DNA of 64,000 nucleotides from Fimbriimonas ginsengisoli Gsoil 348 (GTDB lineage: Bacteria; Armatimonadota; Fimbriimonadia; Fimbriimonadales; Fimbriimonadaceae): NCBI RefSeq assembly GCF_000724625.1, contig NZ_CP007139.1:3410001-3474000 (forward strand), in the 5' to 3' direction. The translations under genes and the position numbers were made by a program. The notes below the pieces were generated by a model. It had not been told where the DNA came from. It made no database searches and saw nothing but the letters and a program-made list of their open reading frames with translations. Position 1 is the first letter of the stretch, and the number at the start of each line of letters is the position of its first letter. Positions 26,414-35,253 of the stretch are shown here, in pieces.

Positions 26414-28456
26414 TTAACGCATGGCATCTAGTTTCTTCAACGTCTCTTCTAGCCTTATTCCTTTTCCGAGTACGGGCTTGAAGATATCTCCGACGGACCT
26501 AATGCGGTCGATCGCGTTGGCGATCGTAAAGTCGGTCATGTGGAGGCCCTTCTTCACCTCATCCCAGTGGAGCGGCATGGAGACGGGGGCGCCGGGCTTG
26601 GGGCGCACGCAGTACGGAGCGGCGAGGGTCGCCTGCGGTCGGTTTTGTAAGAAGTCGAGGTACATCTTGCCCTCGCGGTCCGCCACCTTGCGCTCGATGC
26701 TTGTGATGTCGGGGATCTCCGCGTGCACGCGAGTTACTAGGGCGCGGGCGAACTCCTTGGACTCCTCGTAGGTGTATTTCGCGCCCAAGGGAATGTAGAC
26801 GTGCAGCCCGGTTGAGCCGGACGTTTTGCAGTAAGAGGGCACCTCAAGAAGGTCGAGAAGCTTATGGACGACCTGCGCTACGACGATGACCTCCTCGAAA
26901 CTGTTGTGGTCGGGATCGAGATCGATCACGCACCAATCCGGGTTGTCTGGCGCCTCGGCTCTACTGTTCCAGGGGCTGATCTCGATGCAGCCGAGTGAAA
27001 CCAAATAGAGGAGGCTCGCCTCGTCGTCGCAGACGAAGAATTCCTTTTCTCGTGCGTCGGCTTCGCTGTAATAGGCGAAGGTGTGCACCCAATCCGGAAC
27101 CTTCCCCTTTACGTCCTTCTGATAGAACTGTTTGCCGTGAATGCCGTTAGGATGCCGATTTAGCGATTGCGGTCGGTCCTTTAGATACGGCAGGATGTAC
27201 GGCGCGACCTGGTAGTAGTAGTTCAACAGATCGCGCTTGGTGATGTTATCTTCCGGCCAATAGAGTTTGCTTAAGTTCGTGAACTTTAGGTCATGACCGT
27301 CTATTTTGCGAACCTGGCTCGCGTCGGTTGGATTCAGGAGAGTCTTCCGCTCGCTCGTCCCTCTTGGCGTTAGAACCTTCTTGCTTGCGCCGTGGGTATC
27401 GGTCAGAGTCGCCGTATCTTGCTCCTTTTCGAGAACGACGTTGCGCGCGCTCTTGTCTGCCCTCATTCCCTCGAAAGACGGGTGGCGCATGACTTGGTCG
27501 GAGGTCATCTCGGTGAAACTCACTTCGCACACGAGCCTCGGCTCGAGCCATGTCGCCGTCGCCTTCGGAGGGTCGGGGCGGAACCGTGACGGACTGTTGA
27601 TGTCCGGGACCGTGGTAAAGGGGCTGGTCTCGCGAATTAGAGGCTGGAACTGCGCGAGCATAGATCGCTGGGTCTTGATATCGAATCCGGTGCCGATCTT
27701 GCCGGTGTACTTAAGCTGGTCGCCCTCGAAGACGCCGACGAGGAGCGAGCTGAACGGCTTACTCGATCCTTCGTTCTTGGTGTACCCACCGATGACGACT
27801 TCCTGCCGCTTATGCGCCTTGATCTTGAGCCAATCGCTGGTACGATCGCCCGGCCGGTAGACGCTGTTGTTCTTCTTGGCGATGATCCCTTCCAGCCCAA
27901 GTTTCACCGCCGCTTCGAAAACTTGGATCCCTTGACCTTCGAAATTCTCGCTAAAGCGGATCGCCTCGTTTTCTGGCGGAATCAGTGCCCGAAGCAACGA
28001 TCGCCTTTCGGTAAGGGGGAGGTTGGTGAGGTCTTTCCCTTCCAGCCATAAGAGGTCGAAGGCGTAGAAGATGAGGAGCCCGTCGGCCTCGCTGCGCCAG
28101 TTCTGCAACGCGCCGAAGCTTGATACTCCATTGGGGCTCGTGACCGTGATCTCGCCGTCGATCACGGCATTGAGTTTCCAGCTCTGCAAGGCGGTCAGAA
28201 CGGAATAGAACTTCTCATTGAACGACTTTTCATTCCGAGACGTAAGATCGACCCGTCCTTCGTTCAGAAGCGCAATCGCGCGGTACCCATCCCACTTGAT
28301 CTCGAACGACCAAGAGTCGTCGTCGAACGGCTTGTCGACGAGGGTGGCAAGCATCGGCTTAACTGCTTTCGGGAACGGCCGCTTGGGAGCGGCCTCGAGA
28401 ATCGCTCTCAAATCGGCGGGCAGCTTCTTCACATCGAATCCGGAGTTCTCTTTCAT
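26414..28456 (-). CDS. ligD: ATP-dependent DNA ligase/polymerase LigD
   Basis: 680 aa. The ligase domain is N-terminal, with the nucleotidyl-transfer motif EIKWDGYRA (Lys54 forms the adenylate), followed by IDGEI and EGIIAKK; the OB-fold has LVCEVSFTEMT. The C-terminal half (about 390-680) is the archaeo-eukaryotic-primase-type polymerase: NLSKLYWPEDNITKRDLLNY, catalytic VIDLDPD, TSGSTGLHVYIPL, YLDFLQN. There is no phosphoesterase domain, which many LigD proteins have. LigD works with Ku in non-homologous end joining; no ku gene lies in the window. It follows xth by 4 bp, probably one operon. Confidence 0.95.
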   Translation of the reverse strand: MKENSGFDVKKLPADLRAILEAAPKRPFPKAVKPMLATLVDKPFDDDSWSFEIKWDGYRAIALLNEGRVDLTSRNEKSFNEKFYSVLTALQSWKLNAVIDGEITVTSPNGVSSFGALQNWRSEADGLLIFYAFDLLWLEGKDLTNLPLTERRSLLRALIPPENEAIRFSENFEGQGIQVFEAAVKLGLEGIIAKKNNSVYRPGDRTSDWLKIKAHKRQEVVIGGYTKNEGSSKPFSSLLVGVFEGDQLKYTGKIGTGFDIKTQRSMLAQFQPLIRETSPFTTVPDINSPSRFRPDPPKATATWLEPRLVCEVSFTEMTSDQVMRHPSFEGMRADKSARNVVLEKEQDTATLTDTHGASKKVLTPRGTSERKTLLNPTDASQVRKIDGHDLKFTNLSKLYWPEDNITKRDLLNYYYQVAPYILPYLKDRPQSLNRHPNGIHGKQFYQKDVKGKVPDWVHTFAYYSEADAREKEFFVCDDEASLLYLVSLGCIEISPWNSRAEAPDNPDWCVIDLDPDHNSFEEVIVVAQVVHKLLDLLEVPSYCKTSGSTGLHVYIPLGAKYTYEESKEFARALVTRVHAEIPDITSIERKVADREGKMYLDFLQNRPQATLAAPYCVRPKPGAPVSMPLHWDEVKKGLHMTDFTIANAIDRIRSVGDIFKPVLGKGIRLEETLKKLDAMR

Positions 28457-28460
28457 CGGC

Positions 28461-29237
28461 TTAAGCAGAATTGATTTCGATCCACGTTGGCGCGTGATCG
28501 CTGGATTTCTCCCACCCTCTCACATCGCGGTCGACGCCGGCCGCGACCAGGTGGCCGGCGATTTGGGGACTGAGCAAGAGATGGTCGATCCGTATTCCGG
28601 CGTCCCGGGCGTAGGCGTTTCGGAAGTAATCCCAGAAGGTGAAGATCTTCTCTTCCGGGTGCAAAGTGCGCAGCGCGTCGGTCCACCCTTGGGCGACCAA
28701 TTTGCGGTACGCCTCTCTCGATTCTGGGAAGAACAGGGCGTCGTCGACCCAGCTCGCCGGCTTGTGACAGTCCAGCTCCGTCGGGATAACGTTATAGTCG
28801 CCCGCCAGGACGACGGGGACCTCGTGGTTCAGGAGTGATTTGGCATAGGTTGTCAGTCGCTCGAACCACGCAAGCTTGTAGTCAAACTTGGGCCCGGGAG
28901 CGGGATTGCCGTTCGGGAGGTAGAGGCAGCCGACCACGATCCCGTTGATCGCCGCCTCGATGTAGCGGCTATGAATATCCTCCGGATCCCCCGGCAGCCC
29001 CCGCCGAGTCTCCTCCGGCGCCCCCCCTTTCGCCAGAATCGCCACCCCGTTCCAACTCTTCTGCCCATGCCAAATCGCCCCATACCCGGCCTCGCGGATG
29101 GCGGCTTCCGGGAACTTCTCCTGCGGCGCCTTGAGCTCCTGCAGGCAAACCACGTCCGGCTGAGCCATCTCCAACCACCGCAACAACACGGGCAGTCGCC
29201 CGTTGATGCCGTTCACGTTATAAGTGGCGATCTTCAT
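28461..29237 (-). CDS. xth: exodeoxyribonuclease III / AP endonuclease
   Basis: 258 aa, start ATG 29237 at MKIATYNVNGINGR; an upstream in-frame Met (29318) adds a basic leader not typical of the family. EEP-fold motifs are complete: N-terminal strand with Asn7, QELKAP (metal Glu), SWNGVAIL, LAGDYNVIP (catalytic Asp/Asn), RIDHLLLS, and the closing SSDHAPTWIEI (catalytic His). The enzyme cleaves at abasic sites and removes 3' blocks in base excision repair. It is 4 bp upstream of ligD, so the two repair genes are probably co-transcribed. Confidence 0.93.
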   Translation of the reverse strand: MKIATYNVNGINGRLPVLLRWLEMAQPDVVCLQELKAPQEKFPEAAIREAGYGAIWHGQKSWNGVAILAKGGAPEETRRGLPGDPEDIHSRYIEAAINGIVVGCLYLPNGNPAPGPKFDYKLAWFERLTTYAKSLLNHEVPVVLAGDYNVIPTELDCHKPASWVDDALFFPESREAYRKLVAQGWTDALRTLHPEEKIFTFWDYFRNAYARDAGIRIDHLLLSPQIAGHLVAAGVDRDVRGWEKSSDHAPTWIEINSA

Positions 29238-29759
29238 CTGGCGACCCCGTCCGGCACTCCCCCTGTCGAAATAGGGCGAAGATGGCCGAGCGAATGTTCG
29301 TCTTCCGCGGACGCGCATGAAGGGGTGTTATGCGAACGCCGTGAACAGTAGAGCCGATCGACGAGGCAATCGCGCGTTAGGTTGCCACCGGCCCGAAAAT
29401 AGGAGGATCAACCAAAACGGATACACGTTCTCTAGGAAAGTGTGCCCATTCAGGTTCAAATATGATGCCTTAGACCTGACTTGGACCGGTGATTGTAATC
29501 TTGACCGTGCCGTGTCTCAGGCCAACAGTACTGCGATCATACAAGGATTCCGACTCAAGATGAACATTGTCAACCACTTCGCCAATAGAAAAGTAGCTCA
29601 TAATTGGACGCCAGCCGGCCTTGTTTCTTTCGTGGTTGCAGGCCGGAAAGCAGAGGACTGGGCAAGCTCTCTCGCTCTCAGCGCACAGGATGAAGGGTGT
29701 GGGGGGCATTCAGTTCAATAGCTAAACCTTTCCGAGTTTGTGGCGTATCCCTTATTGCA
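29238..29759. other. gap upstream of the defence island
   Basis: About 520 bases without a supported gene. It holds the most diverged copy of the tRNA-Phe 3' end (29454-29491). The GC content falls right after about 29300, marking the island edge. Confidence 0.5.
29454..29491 (-). repeat. degenerate tRNA-Phe 3'-end copy (attachment-site relic)
   Basis: The stretch reads GTTCAAATATGATGCCTTAG, then ACCTGACTTGGACCGGTG. It aligns with the 3' part of the tRNA-Phe gene at 36099-36137 with one single-base gap and a handful of substitutions; GTTCAAA beyond the tRNA end also matches. It marks the outer edge of the restriction-modification segment. Confidence 0.6.
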
Positions 29760-30521
29760 GTGGACAACCAAACTCAAGCCGCAATCCTACAAGTTTATGC
29801 CGCATGGGCCGGGGTACTTGTTACCCTATTTGGATTCCTAGTCATCACTTTTCAGCTACGCGTTTCAGCAAAGGCTTCTCGAACGCAAAACGCAAGCACC
29901 TTTATGCTTGGTGAGCACAAGGAACGACTTCTGAATGATGCCAGCGAGGCCTTGGGACAACTATTCCAATTTGGGAGTCGAAAACAAATGCCGATGGAGA
30001 CGGCTAGAAAGATCATGGCTGACGAACCCACCGCTCGAAAACTCAGTGCCGTCCTCAACTACTATGAAAACGTCGCCGCCGGAGTCAACTGCGGTGTGCA
30101 CGACGAACAATACGTGCGCCTTGCGGGTTCAAGATCGTTCAGGATTCGCTTTTGGGAGAACGCAAACTACATAGCCGCCGTTCGCGAATCAAACAGAAAC
30201 CCGAATCTCTGGATTGAACTGGAGCGCCTTTGCGAAAAATGGGATCGATGGTCCAATGCGTCTCCACACTTTTTCGAGAATGGGCAAGTTGTCGTCGGTG
30301 TACCCTTTGAAGAACTCCGGGTTCCGTCAGAACAGGAGCGGTGGAAACCCAGGCTGAAACCGAGGAGGAGCAACTCTTGGCTGCTTTCCCGACAAAACAG
30401 ACTGGGACGTTCCGAAACGGCAGTGTTGGCCTCCCCTGATTCTTCAGGTCAACTCCAATCCGCTACACAATCTGCTGCCTTGCATAAAAGGAAGACGCAA
30501 TCCTCTGACAGCCCTAGTTAA
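29760..30521 (+). CDS. DUF4760-like membrane-anchored protein
   Basis: 253 aa from the GTG at 29760 (VDNQTQAAILQ), chosen because it aligns with the start of the paralogue at 12799-13374; the frame is open further upstream to 29697. Transmembrane helix at about residues 12-32 (WAGVLVTLFGFLVITFQL), then RTQNASTFMLGEH and a soluble helical domain with LNYYENVAAGVNCGVHDEQY, RFWENANYIA and CEKWDRW. A low-complexity, charged tail of about 60 residues follows (RPRLKPRRSNSWLL...), which the paralogue lacks. Function unknown. It is the first gene of the island ahead of vsr, methyltransferase and HNH endonuclease. Confidence 0.75.
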   Translation: MDNQTQAAILQVYAAWAGVLVTLFGFLVITFQLRVSAKASRTQNASTFMLGEHKERLLNDASEALGQLFQFGSRKQMPMETARKIMADEPTARKLSAVLNYYENVAAGVNCGVHDEQYVRLAGSRSFRIRFWENANYIAAVRESNRNPNLWIELERLCEKWDRWSNASPHFFENGQVVVGVPFEELRVPSEQERWKPRLKPRRSNSWLLSRQNRLGRSETAVLASPDSSGQLQSATQSAALHKRKTQSSDSPS

Positions 30522-30761
30522 CGCGTTTCTGCTCCCGCTGGCAAAAACGATTCGACGAAGGGCAAATAATCACATTGCAATACCTCGAACCCTCTTCAGA
30601 GTCGCGGATCTCACGCAGAAACTGACGAAGACAAATCTGGCGACTGGAACCTCTGCCCCAGTTTGAGAGATTGTCGTAGTAATACTTGTCGGACACAGCG
30701 ACCGGAGAAACGCAATTCGCAAGTAGGCAGCAGATGAATGCCAGCTGGGAAGGAATCTGAA

Positions 30762-31196
30762 ATGCTCGCACCGAGGGAAACCCTTGTTGTGAAGGAAAGT
30801 ACGTCACGGTCCATGCGTGCGAACCGGTCGAAAGATACGACATTGGAGGTCACGTTTCGCAAGGCCCTCTGGCGGGCCGGGATACGTGGGTACCGAAAGC
30901 ACGTCCGGAGCCTTCCAGGATCGCCCGACCTGTGTTTCAGTTCCAAGCGGGTGGCCGTGTTCATGCATGGATGCTACTGGCACCGCTGTCCCGTCTGCAA
31001 GAAAGACGCGCCTTTGAAGACGAACGTGGAGTTCTGGCGATCGAAGCTGGAAGCAAGCGTGGAGCGCGACGTGCGGAGCCGCGAACGACTCGAAGCGCTT
31101 GGGTACCACGTGCTCATCATCTGGGAGTGCGAAGTGCGAAAGAATCTCGAATCGTGCGTCGAACGGGTCAGGACTGCGGTTGCGAAGCCGCAGTGA
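30762..31196 (+). CDS. vsr: very short patch repair endonuclease
   Basis: 144 aa from the ATG at 30762, preceded by GGGAAGGA at 30748-30755; ATG 30738 is possible but has no ribosome site. The Vsr family core is visible: SRSMRANRSKDTTLEVTFRK, then RKHVRSLPGSPDLCFSSKRV (the catalytic Asp in PDLCF), AVFMHGCYWHRCP, and the Zn/active-site Trp-His, ending HVLIIWECEVRKN. Vsr nicks next to T:G mismatches that arise when 5-methylcytosine deaminates, and is normally paired with a C5 methyltransferase, as here 100 bp downstream. Confidence 0.92.
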   Translation: MLAPRETLVVKESTSRSMRANRSKDTTLEVTFRKALWRAGIRGYRKHVRSLPGSPDLCFSSKRVAVFMHGCYWHRCPVCKKDAPLKTNVEFWRSKLEASVERDVRSRERLEALGYHVLIIWECEVRKNLESCVERVRTAVAKPQ

Positions 31197-31296
31197 TGGG
31201 GCCATCGGCTACCATACAAAGGTAAATTCCTCCGAGGCGTGGTGCATCGCTATGTCGTCTGTTGAAGTGGGCATCCAGAACCCTTAGGATCTGCGC

Positions 31297-32475
31297 ATGA
31301 CGGTCGTTGCTGAATCTCGAATTCCATATGGCATTCCGCCCAGTGCCTGCGAAGGCGGCGGGTCTGCGCCGTACCGGATCATCGATCTATTCAGCGGGTG
31401 CGGTGGCCTCACTTGGGGTTTTGCGCGGAGCCACGCACCGCATTTCGAATCCGTATGGGCCAACGACTTTAACGACTTCGCCGCCCGGACGTTCAATGCC
31501 AACTTCGGCAATCACTGCGTCGTCGGCGACATTGTAGAAATCCTTGCAGACCCACGGACGACCGTGCCAAAGGCTGACGTCGTCATCGGCGGCCCACCGT
31601 GCCAGGGTTTCTCCCTTCTCAATAAGAACCGCACGAGTGACCCGCGCAAGCAACTCTGGCGACCATACATGGAGGTGATCGAGCGCTCCGGGGCGGATAT
31701 CTTCGTGATGGAGAACGTCCCGCAGATTCTAGGGTCCTCGGAATTCAGAGAGATCCTCGACGAGGCACGGCGGCTCGGATTCAAGGTGGCGTTCGCGAAG
31801 CTCTGCGCCGCCGACTACGGGGTTCCCCAGACGAGACACCGGGCCTTCATCGTTGGATGTCGGTTTGCAGATCCGAGCCCGTTTTTTCCGCCGAAGCGGA
31901 CCCATTGTGATCCCCAGGTCTTGAAAAAACTGGAACCCGCACTCTTTGACTCGACCTACGTTCCCTTCCCTGCTCCGTGGCGGACGGTCCGCCATGCGAT
32001 CGGCGACTTACCCGCTCCCGTCGGAATTGAAGTCAGAGCAGAACGGCCTCCTTTAGATTTGCACTTCGGACGAACCCCCACCGCGACCAGCATGGCCCGA
32101 TATCGGGCAATCCCCGAGCAAGGGATGAATCGGGTCGACTTGCTCCGTAACGCACCCGAGATAACCCCGGACTGCTGGGTGCGCAAGAAGAGCGGCGGCA
32201 CGGACCTCTTCGGCCGGCTCTGGTGGGACCGACCAGCCTTTACGATACGAACCGAATTCTTCAAGCCGGAGAAAGGACGTTATCTCCATCCGGAACAGCA
32301 TCGCCCTATCACACACCGTGAAGCGGCACGATTCCAATCGTTTCCAGACGACTTCCGCATCCTTGGAACGAAGGTGGAGATCGCCAAGCAAATTGGCAAT
32401 GCGGTCCCCGTTGGACTCGCGTCCGCAGTGGCTGGCGCAGTGCTAGAACTTTTGGCCGTGCGGACGGAAAAGTAA
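31297..32475 (+). CDS. DNA (cytosine-5-)-methyltransferase
   Basis: 392 aa. All core C5-MTase motifs are visible: motif I IIDLFSGCGGLTWGF (about 28-42), motif IV GGPPCQGFSLL with catalytic Cys102, motif VI MENVPQIL (Glu139), motif VIII QTRHRAFIVGCR, motif IX-X region THREAARFQSFPDDF and QIGNAVPVGLASAV. The target recognition region (about 220-300) is fairly short. Partner of the downstream HNH endonuclease: the stop and the next ATG overlap as TAATG. Together with vsr this forms a type II-like restriction-modification unit; the recognition sequence is not predictable from this reading. Confidence 0.94.
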   Translation: MTVVAESRIPYGIPPSACEGGGSAPYRIIDLFSGCGGLTWGFARSHAPHFESVWANDFNDFAARTFNANFGNHCVVGDIVEILADPRTTVPKADVVIGGPPCQGFSLLNKNRTSDPRKQLWRPYMEVIERSGADIFVMENVPQILGSSEFREILDEARRLGFKVAFAKLCAADYGVPQTRHRAFIVGCRFADPSPFFPPKRTHCDPQVLKKLEPALFDSTYVPFPAPWRTVRHAIGDLPAPVGIEVRAERPPLDLHFGRTPTATSMARYRAIPEQGMNRVDLLRNAPEITPDCWVRKKSGGTDLFGRLWWDRPAFTIRTEFFKPEKGRYLHPEQHRPITHREAARFQSFPDDFRILGTKVEIAKQIGNAVPVGLASAVAGAVLELLAVRTEK

Positions 32476-33443
32476 TGGCGAGGCGATCCAAACCATCGAA
32501 GTCGGCTGAGCACTTCGCTGAGTTGCAGGCCTTGATTGTCAACTTTGAACAGGAACTCGAGTCGGGCGACTTGCGAAACAGAGTCCTATCCCTGATTCCG
32601 GTATGGCATACGTTGCGCGATTTGGGGAGTTCGCTTATCCCTCCAGAGGAAGCGGGATCGGCCTATAAACGAATTCTTGCTTACCTGACCAGGTACCCGC
32701 GCCAGGTGGTTTCGAGCGAGGAGTTGATGATCGTGGCTGGAATCATCGACTACCAACGTCGTATCCGGGAGCTTCGCTGCGAGGCAGGTTGGAAGATTCT
32801 AAGCGGCAAGACGGCAAAGCTACTCGTGAACCGTGAGGACAGCGAGGCCGAAGAGATCGAGCCTGACACTGCGGTGTTTTTCGCCGCTATGAAGCCTGAC
32901 GACTACTACTTGGTCGATACGGAGGCAGATACCGACGCAGCGCGGCGGTGGCACGTCGCGAACCGGATACGTAACCTCGACGTCGGCGTTCGAGAACGAG
33001 TTTTGGCGTACCTGCGGGAGAACGTCGGGAGACCGGTCTTCGGCGAGGAGCTTGCGTATGTTGCAGATGATGCCGGCGACTGGCCTCGCCGCACTCGAGA
33101 ACTCCGGACTGAGTACGGATGGCCGGTGGCGACAAAGACTAGTGGTCGACCGGACCTTCCCATCGGTGTCTACGTGCTTGAGGAGGATCGCCAAGCGCCG
33201 GAGCATGACCGCCACATACCGGACAGTGTTCGAGGTCAGGTGCTCCAACGAGACAATTTCGCTTGCTGTAACTGCGGATGGAGTCATGCGATTTGGAACC
33301 CGTCCGATCCGCGCCATCTGGAACTTCACCATCTCCACGAGCACGTTCGCGGAGGACAGAATACGGCAGAGAATCTTCTGACCCTCTGCACCGTGTGCCA
33401 TGACGGCGTGCATGCTGGGCGAATCGCCCTTGGTTTTGGTTAA
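32475..33443 (+). CDS. HNH endonuclease, probable restriction enzyme
   Basis: 322 aa, ATG at 32475 overlapping the methyltransferase stop by one base. The N-terminal part has two related winged-helix-like repeats: RILAYLTRYPRQVVSSEELM...RIRELRCEAGW and RVLAYLRENVGRPVFGEELA...RTRELRTEYGW. The C-terminal HNH nuclease (about 250-322) has RDNFACCNCGWSH, the DPRHLELHHLHEH core, NTAENLLTLCTVCHDGVH, with CxxC pairs for a structural zinc. This domain order fits a restriction endonuclease whose duplicated winged helices read the target. Tight coupling with the methyltransferase supports that. Confidence 0.85.
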   Translation: MARRSKPSKSAEHFAELQALIVNFEQELESGDLRNRVLSLIPVWHTLRDLGSSLIPPEEAGSAYKRILAYLTRYPRQVVSSEELMIVAGIIDYQRRIRELRCEAGWKILSGKTAKLLVNREDSEAEEIEPDTAVFFAAMKPDDYYLVDTEADTDAARRWHVANRIRNLDVGVRERVLAYLRENVGRPVFGEELAYVADDAGDWPRRTRELRTEYGWPVATKTSGRPDLPIGVYVLEEDRQAPEHDRHIPDSVRGQVLQRDNFACCNCGWSHAIWNPSDPRHLELHHLHEHVRGGQNTAENLLTLCTVCHDGVHAGRIALGFG

Positions 33444-33548
33444 TTTCTAATAGCCTCATTTTCGAATAGGTCGACGCGCATGCAACGTGAAATCGACTTG
33501 GCAAAAAGTGGACCGAAAGTGCTTCGGAGTGTGCGGAAATGCAAAAAC

Positions 33549-33576
33549 AGGTCGGTAGCGCAACCGCTACCGACCT
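33549..33576 (-). terminator. terminator beside the tRNA-Phe 3' copy
   Basis: Perfect 12-bp stem AGGTCGGTAGCG / CGCTACCGACCT with a 4-base CAAC loop. On the minus strand it is followed by a GTTTTT run, so it reads as the original terminator of a tRNA gene, just beyond the tRNA 3' copy at 33583-33621. Confidence 0.75.
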
Positions 33577-33582
33577 ATTTGG

Positions 33583-33621
33583 GTTCAAAACGTGGTGCCT
33601 CAGACTGGACGTGAACCGGTG
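33583..33621 (-). repeat. tRNA-Phe 3'-end copy, likely attachment site
   Basis: 39 bases identical to 36099-36137 except for two substitutions. The copy covers the T arm, acceptor 3' strand and CCA of tRNA-Phe plus ten bases beyond it. The D arm and anticodon arm are not recoverable upstream, so this is a fragment and not a second tRNA. It separates the restriction-modification segment from the peptidase segment. Confidence 0.8.
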
Positions 33622-33846
33622 GCCCAAGTATTTACAAAACCTGGCCCTCGAACTTGAGCGGCGCTCGCAGATACAGGCATACGCTCATAGAAGTGCATAT
33701 CTGGCCTCCTCAGCCCACATAAAATGGGGACGTCAATCAGTGGAGATATGGAAGCGCGTTTCGCCCTCCGTGATGCGGCAAAGCGCCGGTCACTTTGGGA
33801 CGGAAAAGAAGGCCCGTTCGAACCCGCAAGGTTTACCAGACGCAGC
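33622..33846. other. gap between att-like copy and M28 peptidase
   Basis: About 225 bases with no supported gene; the reading frames here are short and of poor coding quality. Confidence 0.4.
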
Positions 33847-35253
33847 CTAGTCCTTGCCGTCGCCTACCATCTTGCCCGGCTTCACGTGCGGAACCCGGTC
33901 GGCCATGTTGGCAAATTCCCATCCGGCGACCGCGAGAGCTTGGATGGAGGGGAGGTATTCCTCCGGCTTTACGTGGTTCAGCATATCGGTTTGGCTGTGG
34001 TGGGTTGAGGCGAAGTAGTCGGTGGTGTCCTGGTCCAGGAAGAACCCGGGAACGCCCGCGACGACGAAGGGATCCTGGTCGGAATCCCAGTGCTTTTCGA
34101 CCGGAATGCCGGTCACCCCGATGCTTTCCAGGGGGGCCATCGCCGCCTTTAGCGTCGGCATCCACTCCTTGTATCCTTGAACCGTAAACCCCGTGGGCTT
34201 CCCGGCTCCAAGATCGTGGATGAGGACGGCCTGGAACTTGGAGAGTTCGTCCTTGTGTGCCGCCACGTAAGCGTGGGCGCCGCACGAGCCCTGCTCCTCT
34301 CCCGAGAAAAGAACGAACCGAATGGTCCGCTTCGGCTTGAGGCCGAGTTTCTTGATCACGCGCAGGGTTTCGAGGGTCGCGATCGAGCCAGTTCCGTTGT
34401 CCGTCGTTCCGGTTCCCAGATCCCACGAGTCGAGGTGGCCGCCGACCAAAACCACTTCGTCGGGCATTTCCGACCCGCGGATCTCGCCGACGACGTTGCG
34501 TTCCTTGATGTTAGTCTTAGTGATCGCCCCGCCAAGCCGGAGAGCCATTCGAATTTTCTCTCCTTTGCGAAGGAGTCGCACGAGCATCGAGCGGTCTTCC
34601 CGAATGAGGAAGCCAAACGGGACGCGAGGCCAGCCACCGAAGTATTCGTCGAAGTAGGAGTCGTACGGCGAGCCATACATTGTGAACTTTCCGTCCTCGT
34701 GCTCCATCGATGTGATCATCGCGACGGCTCGGCGGCCTACTTCCTTGTTCAGCTGATGCACCAACTTGGCGGACTCTTTTTCATCGCTCGTCGGGTTGAT
34801 CGGCCCAAGCAGGACGATTTTCCCCTTGTATCGGTCGACGTCCTTCAGAAGCTCGTCCACTCGCCCCGTTAACGCCACGACCTCGGCCTCGACGGTCCCT
34901 TTGGTGGCCGGATTCCATGGCATCGCATGGATCGTCATCTGGCGCTTGCTCTGAGTGAGGAGGCGACAGTAGTCGTCGGAGCCCCGCTCCCAACGGCTCG
35001 GGTAGTCGTAGGATTCGAAGTGGACGTTCTCCGCGCCGTACTCTTTTAGCTTCTCTGCCATCCAACCTTCGGCCCTCTCCAGATTCTCGGACCCGGTCAG
35101 GCGAGGTCCGATGTTGTCGCTGAGGTAGGCCAGGTCTTCAGCCGCCTTCCCCCGCTCGCGGATCTCCGCCATGATCTGGTTTGCGGGTGTGGACTGAAGG
35201 GATGGCAGAGATACGCCAAGGAAGAGGAGGGGAAGTAGTAGGCGGGGGGTCAT
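33847..35253 (-). CDS. secreted M28 family zinc peptidase
   Basis: 468 aa, ATG at 35253 opening the signal peptide MTPRLLLPLLFLGVSLPS (the upstream TTG at 35259 is less likely). A protease-associated-like insert covers about 130-240 (KIVLLGPINP...). The M28 metal site is complete: GGHLDSWD (His273), TTDNGTG (Asp285 bridging), FSGEEQGSCGAH (Glu-Glu), HDLGAG (Asp), and STHHSQTDMLNHV (His). These are exported aminopeptidases or carboxypeptidases of the Q type. It lies between two tRNA-Phe 3' copies, but its GC is in line with the rest of the genome. Confidence 0.9.
   Translation of the reverse strand: MTPRLLLPLLFLGVSLPSLQSTPANQIMAEIRERGKAAEDLAYLSDNIGPRLTGSENLERAEGWMAEKLKEYGAENVHFESYDYPSRWERGSDDYCRLLTQSKRQMTIHAMPWNPATKGTVEAEVVALTGRVDELLKDVDRYKGKIVLLGPINPTSDEKESAKLVHQLNKEVGRRAVAMITSMEHEDGKFTMYGSPYDSYFDEYFGGWPRVPFGFLIREDRSMLVRLLRKGEKIRMALRLGGAITKTNIKERNVVGEIRGSEMPDEVVLVGGHLDSWDLGTGTTDNGTGSIATLETLRVIKKLGLKPKRTIRFVLFSGEEQGSCGAHAYVAAHKDELSKFQAVLIHDLGAGKPTGFTVQGYKEWMPTLKAAMAPLESIGVTGIPVEKHWDSDQDPFVVAGVPGFFLDQDTTDYFASTHHSQTDMLNHVKPEEYLPSIQALAVAGWEFANMADRVPHVKPGKMVGDGKD

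Noticed and set aside
29317-29721. 134-aa open frame
   Set aside because: Poor coding character, overlaps the degenerate tRNA copy, and no homologous look on either strand.
30514-30843. 109-aa minus-strand frame before vsr
   Set aside because: Overlaps the start of vsr and shows no domain-like text.
33583-33690. A second complete tRNA-Phe
   Set aside because: Only the T arm and acceptor 3' strand can be drawn; no D arm or 5' acceptor strand pairs in the expected place.
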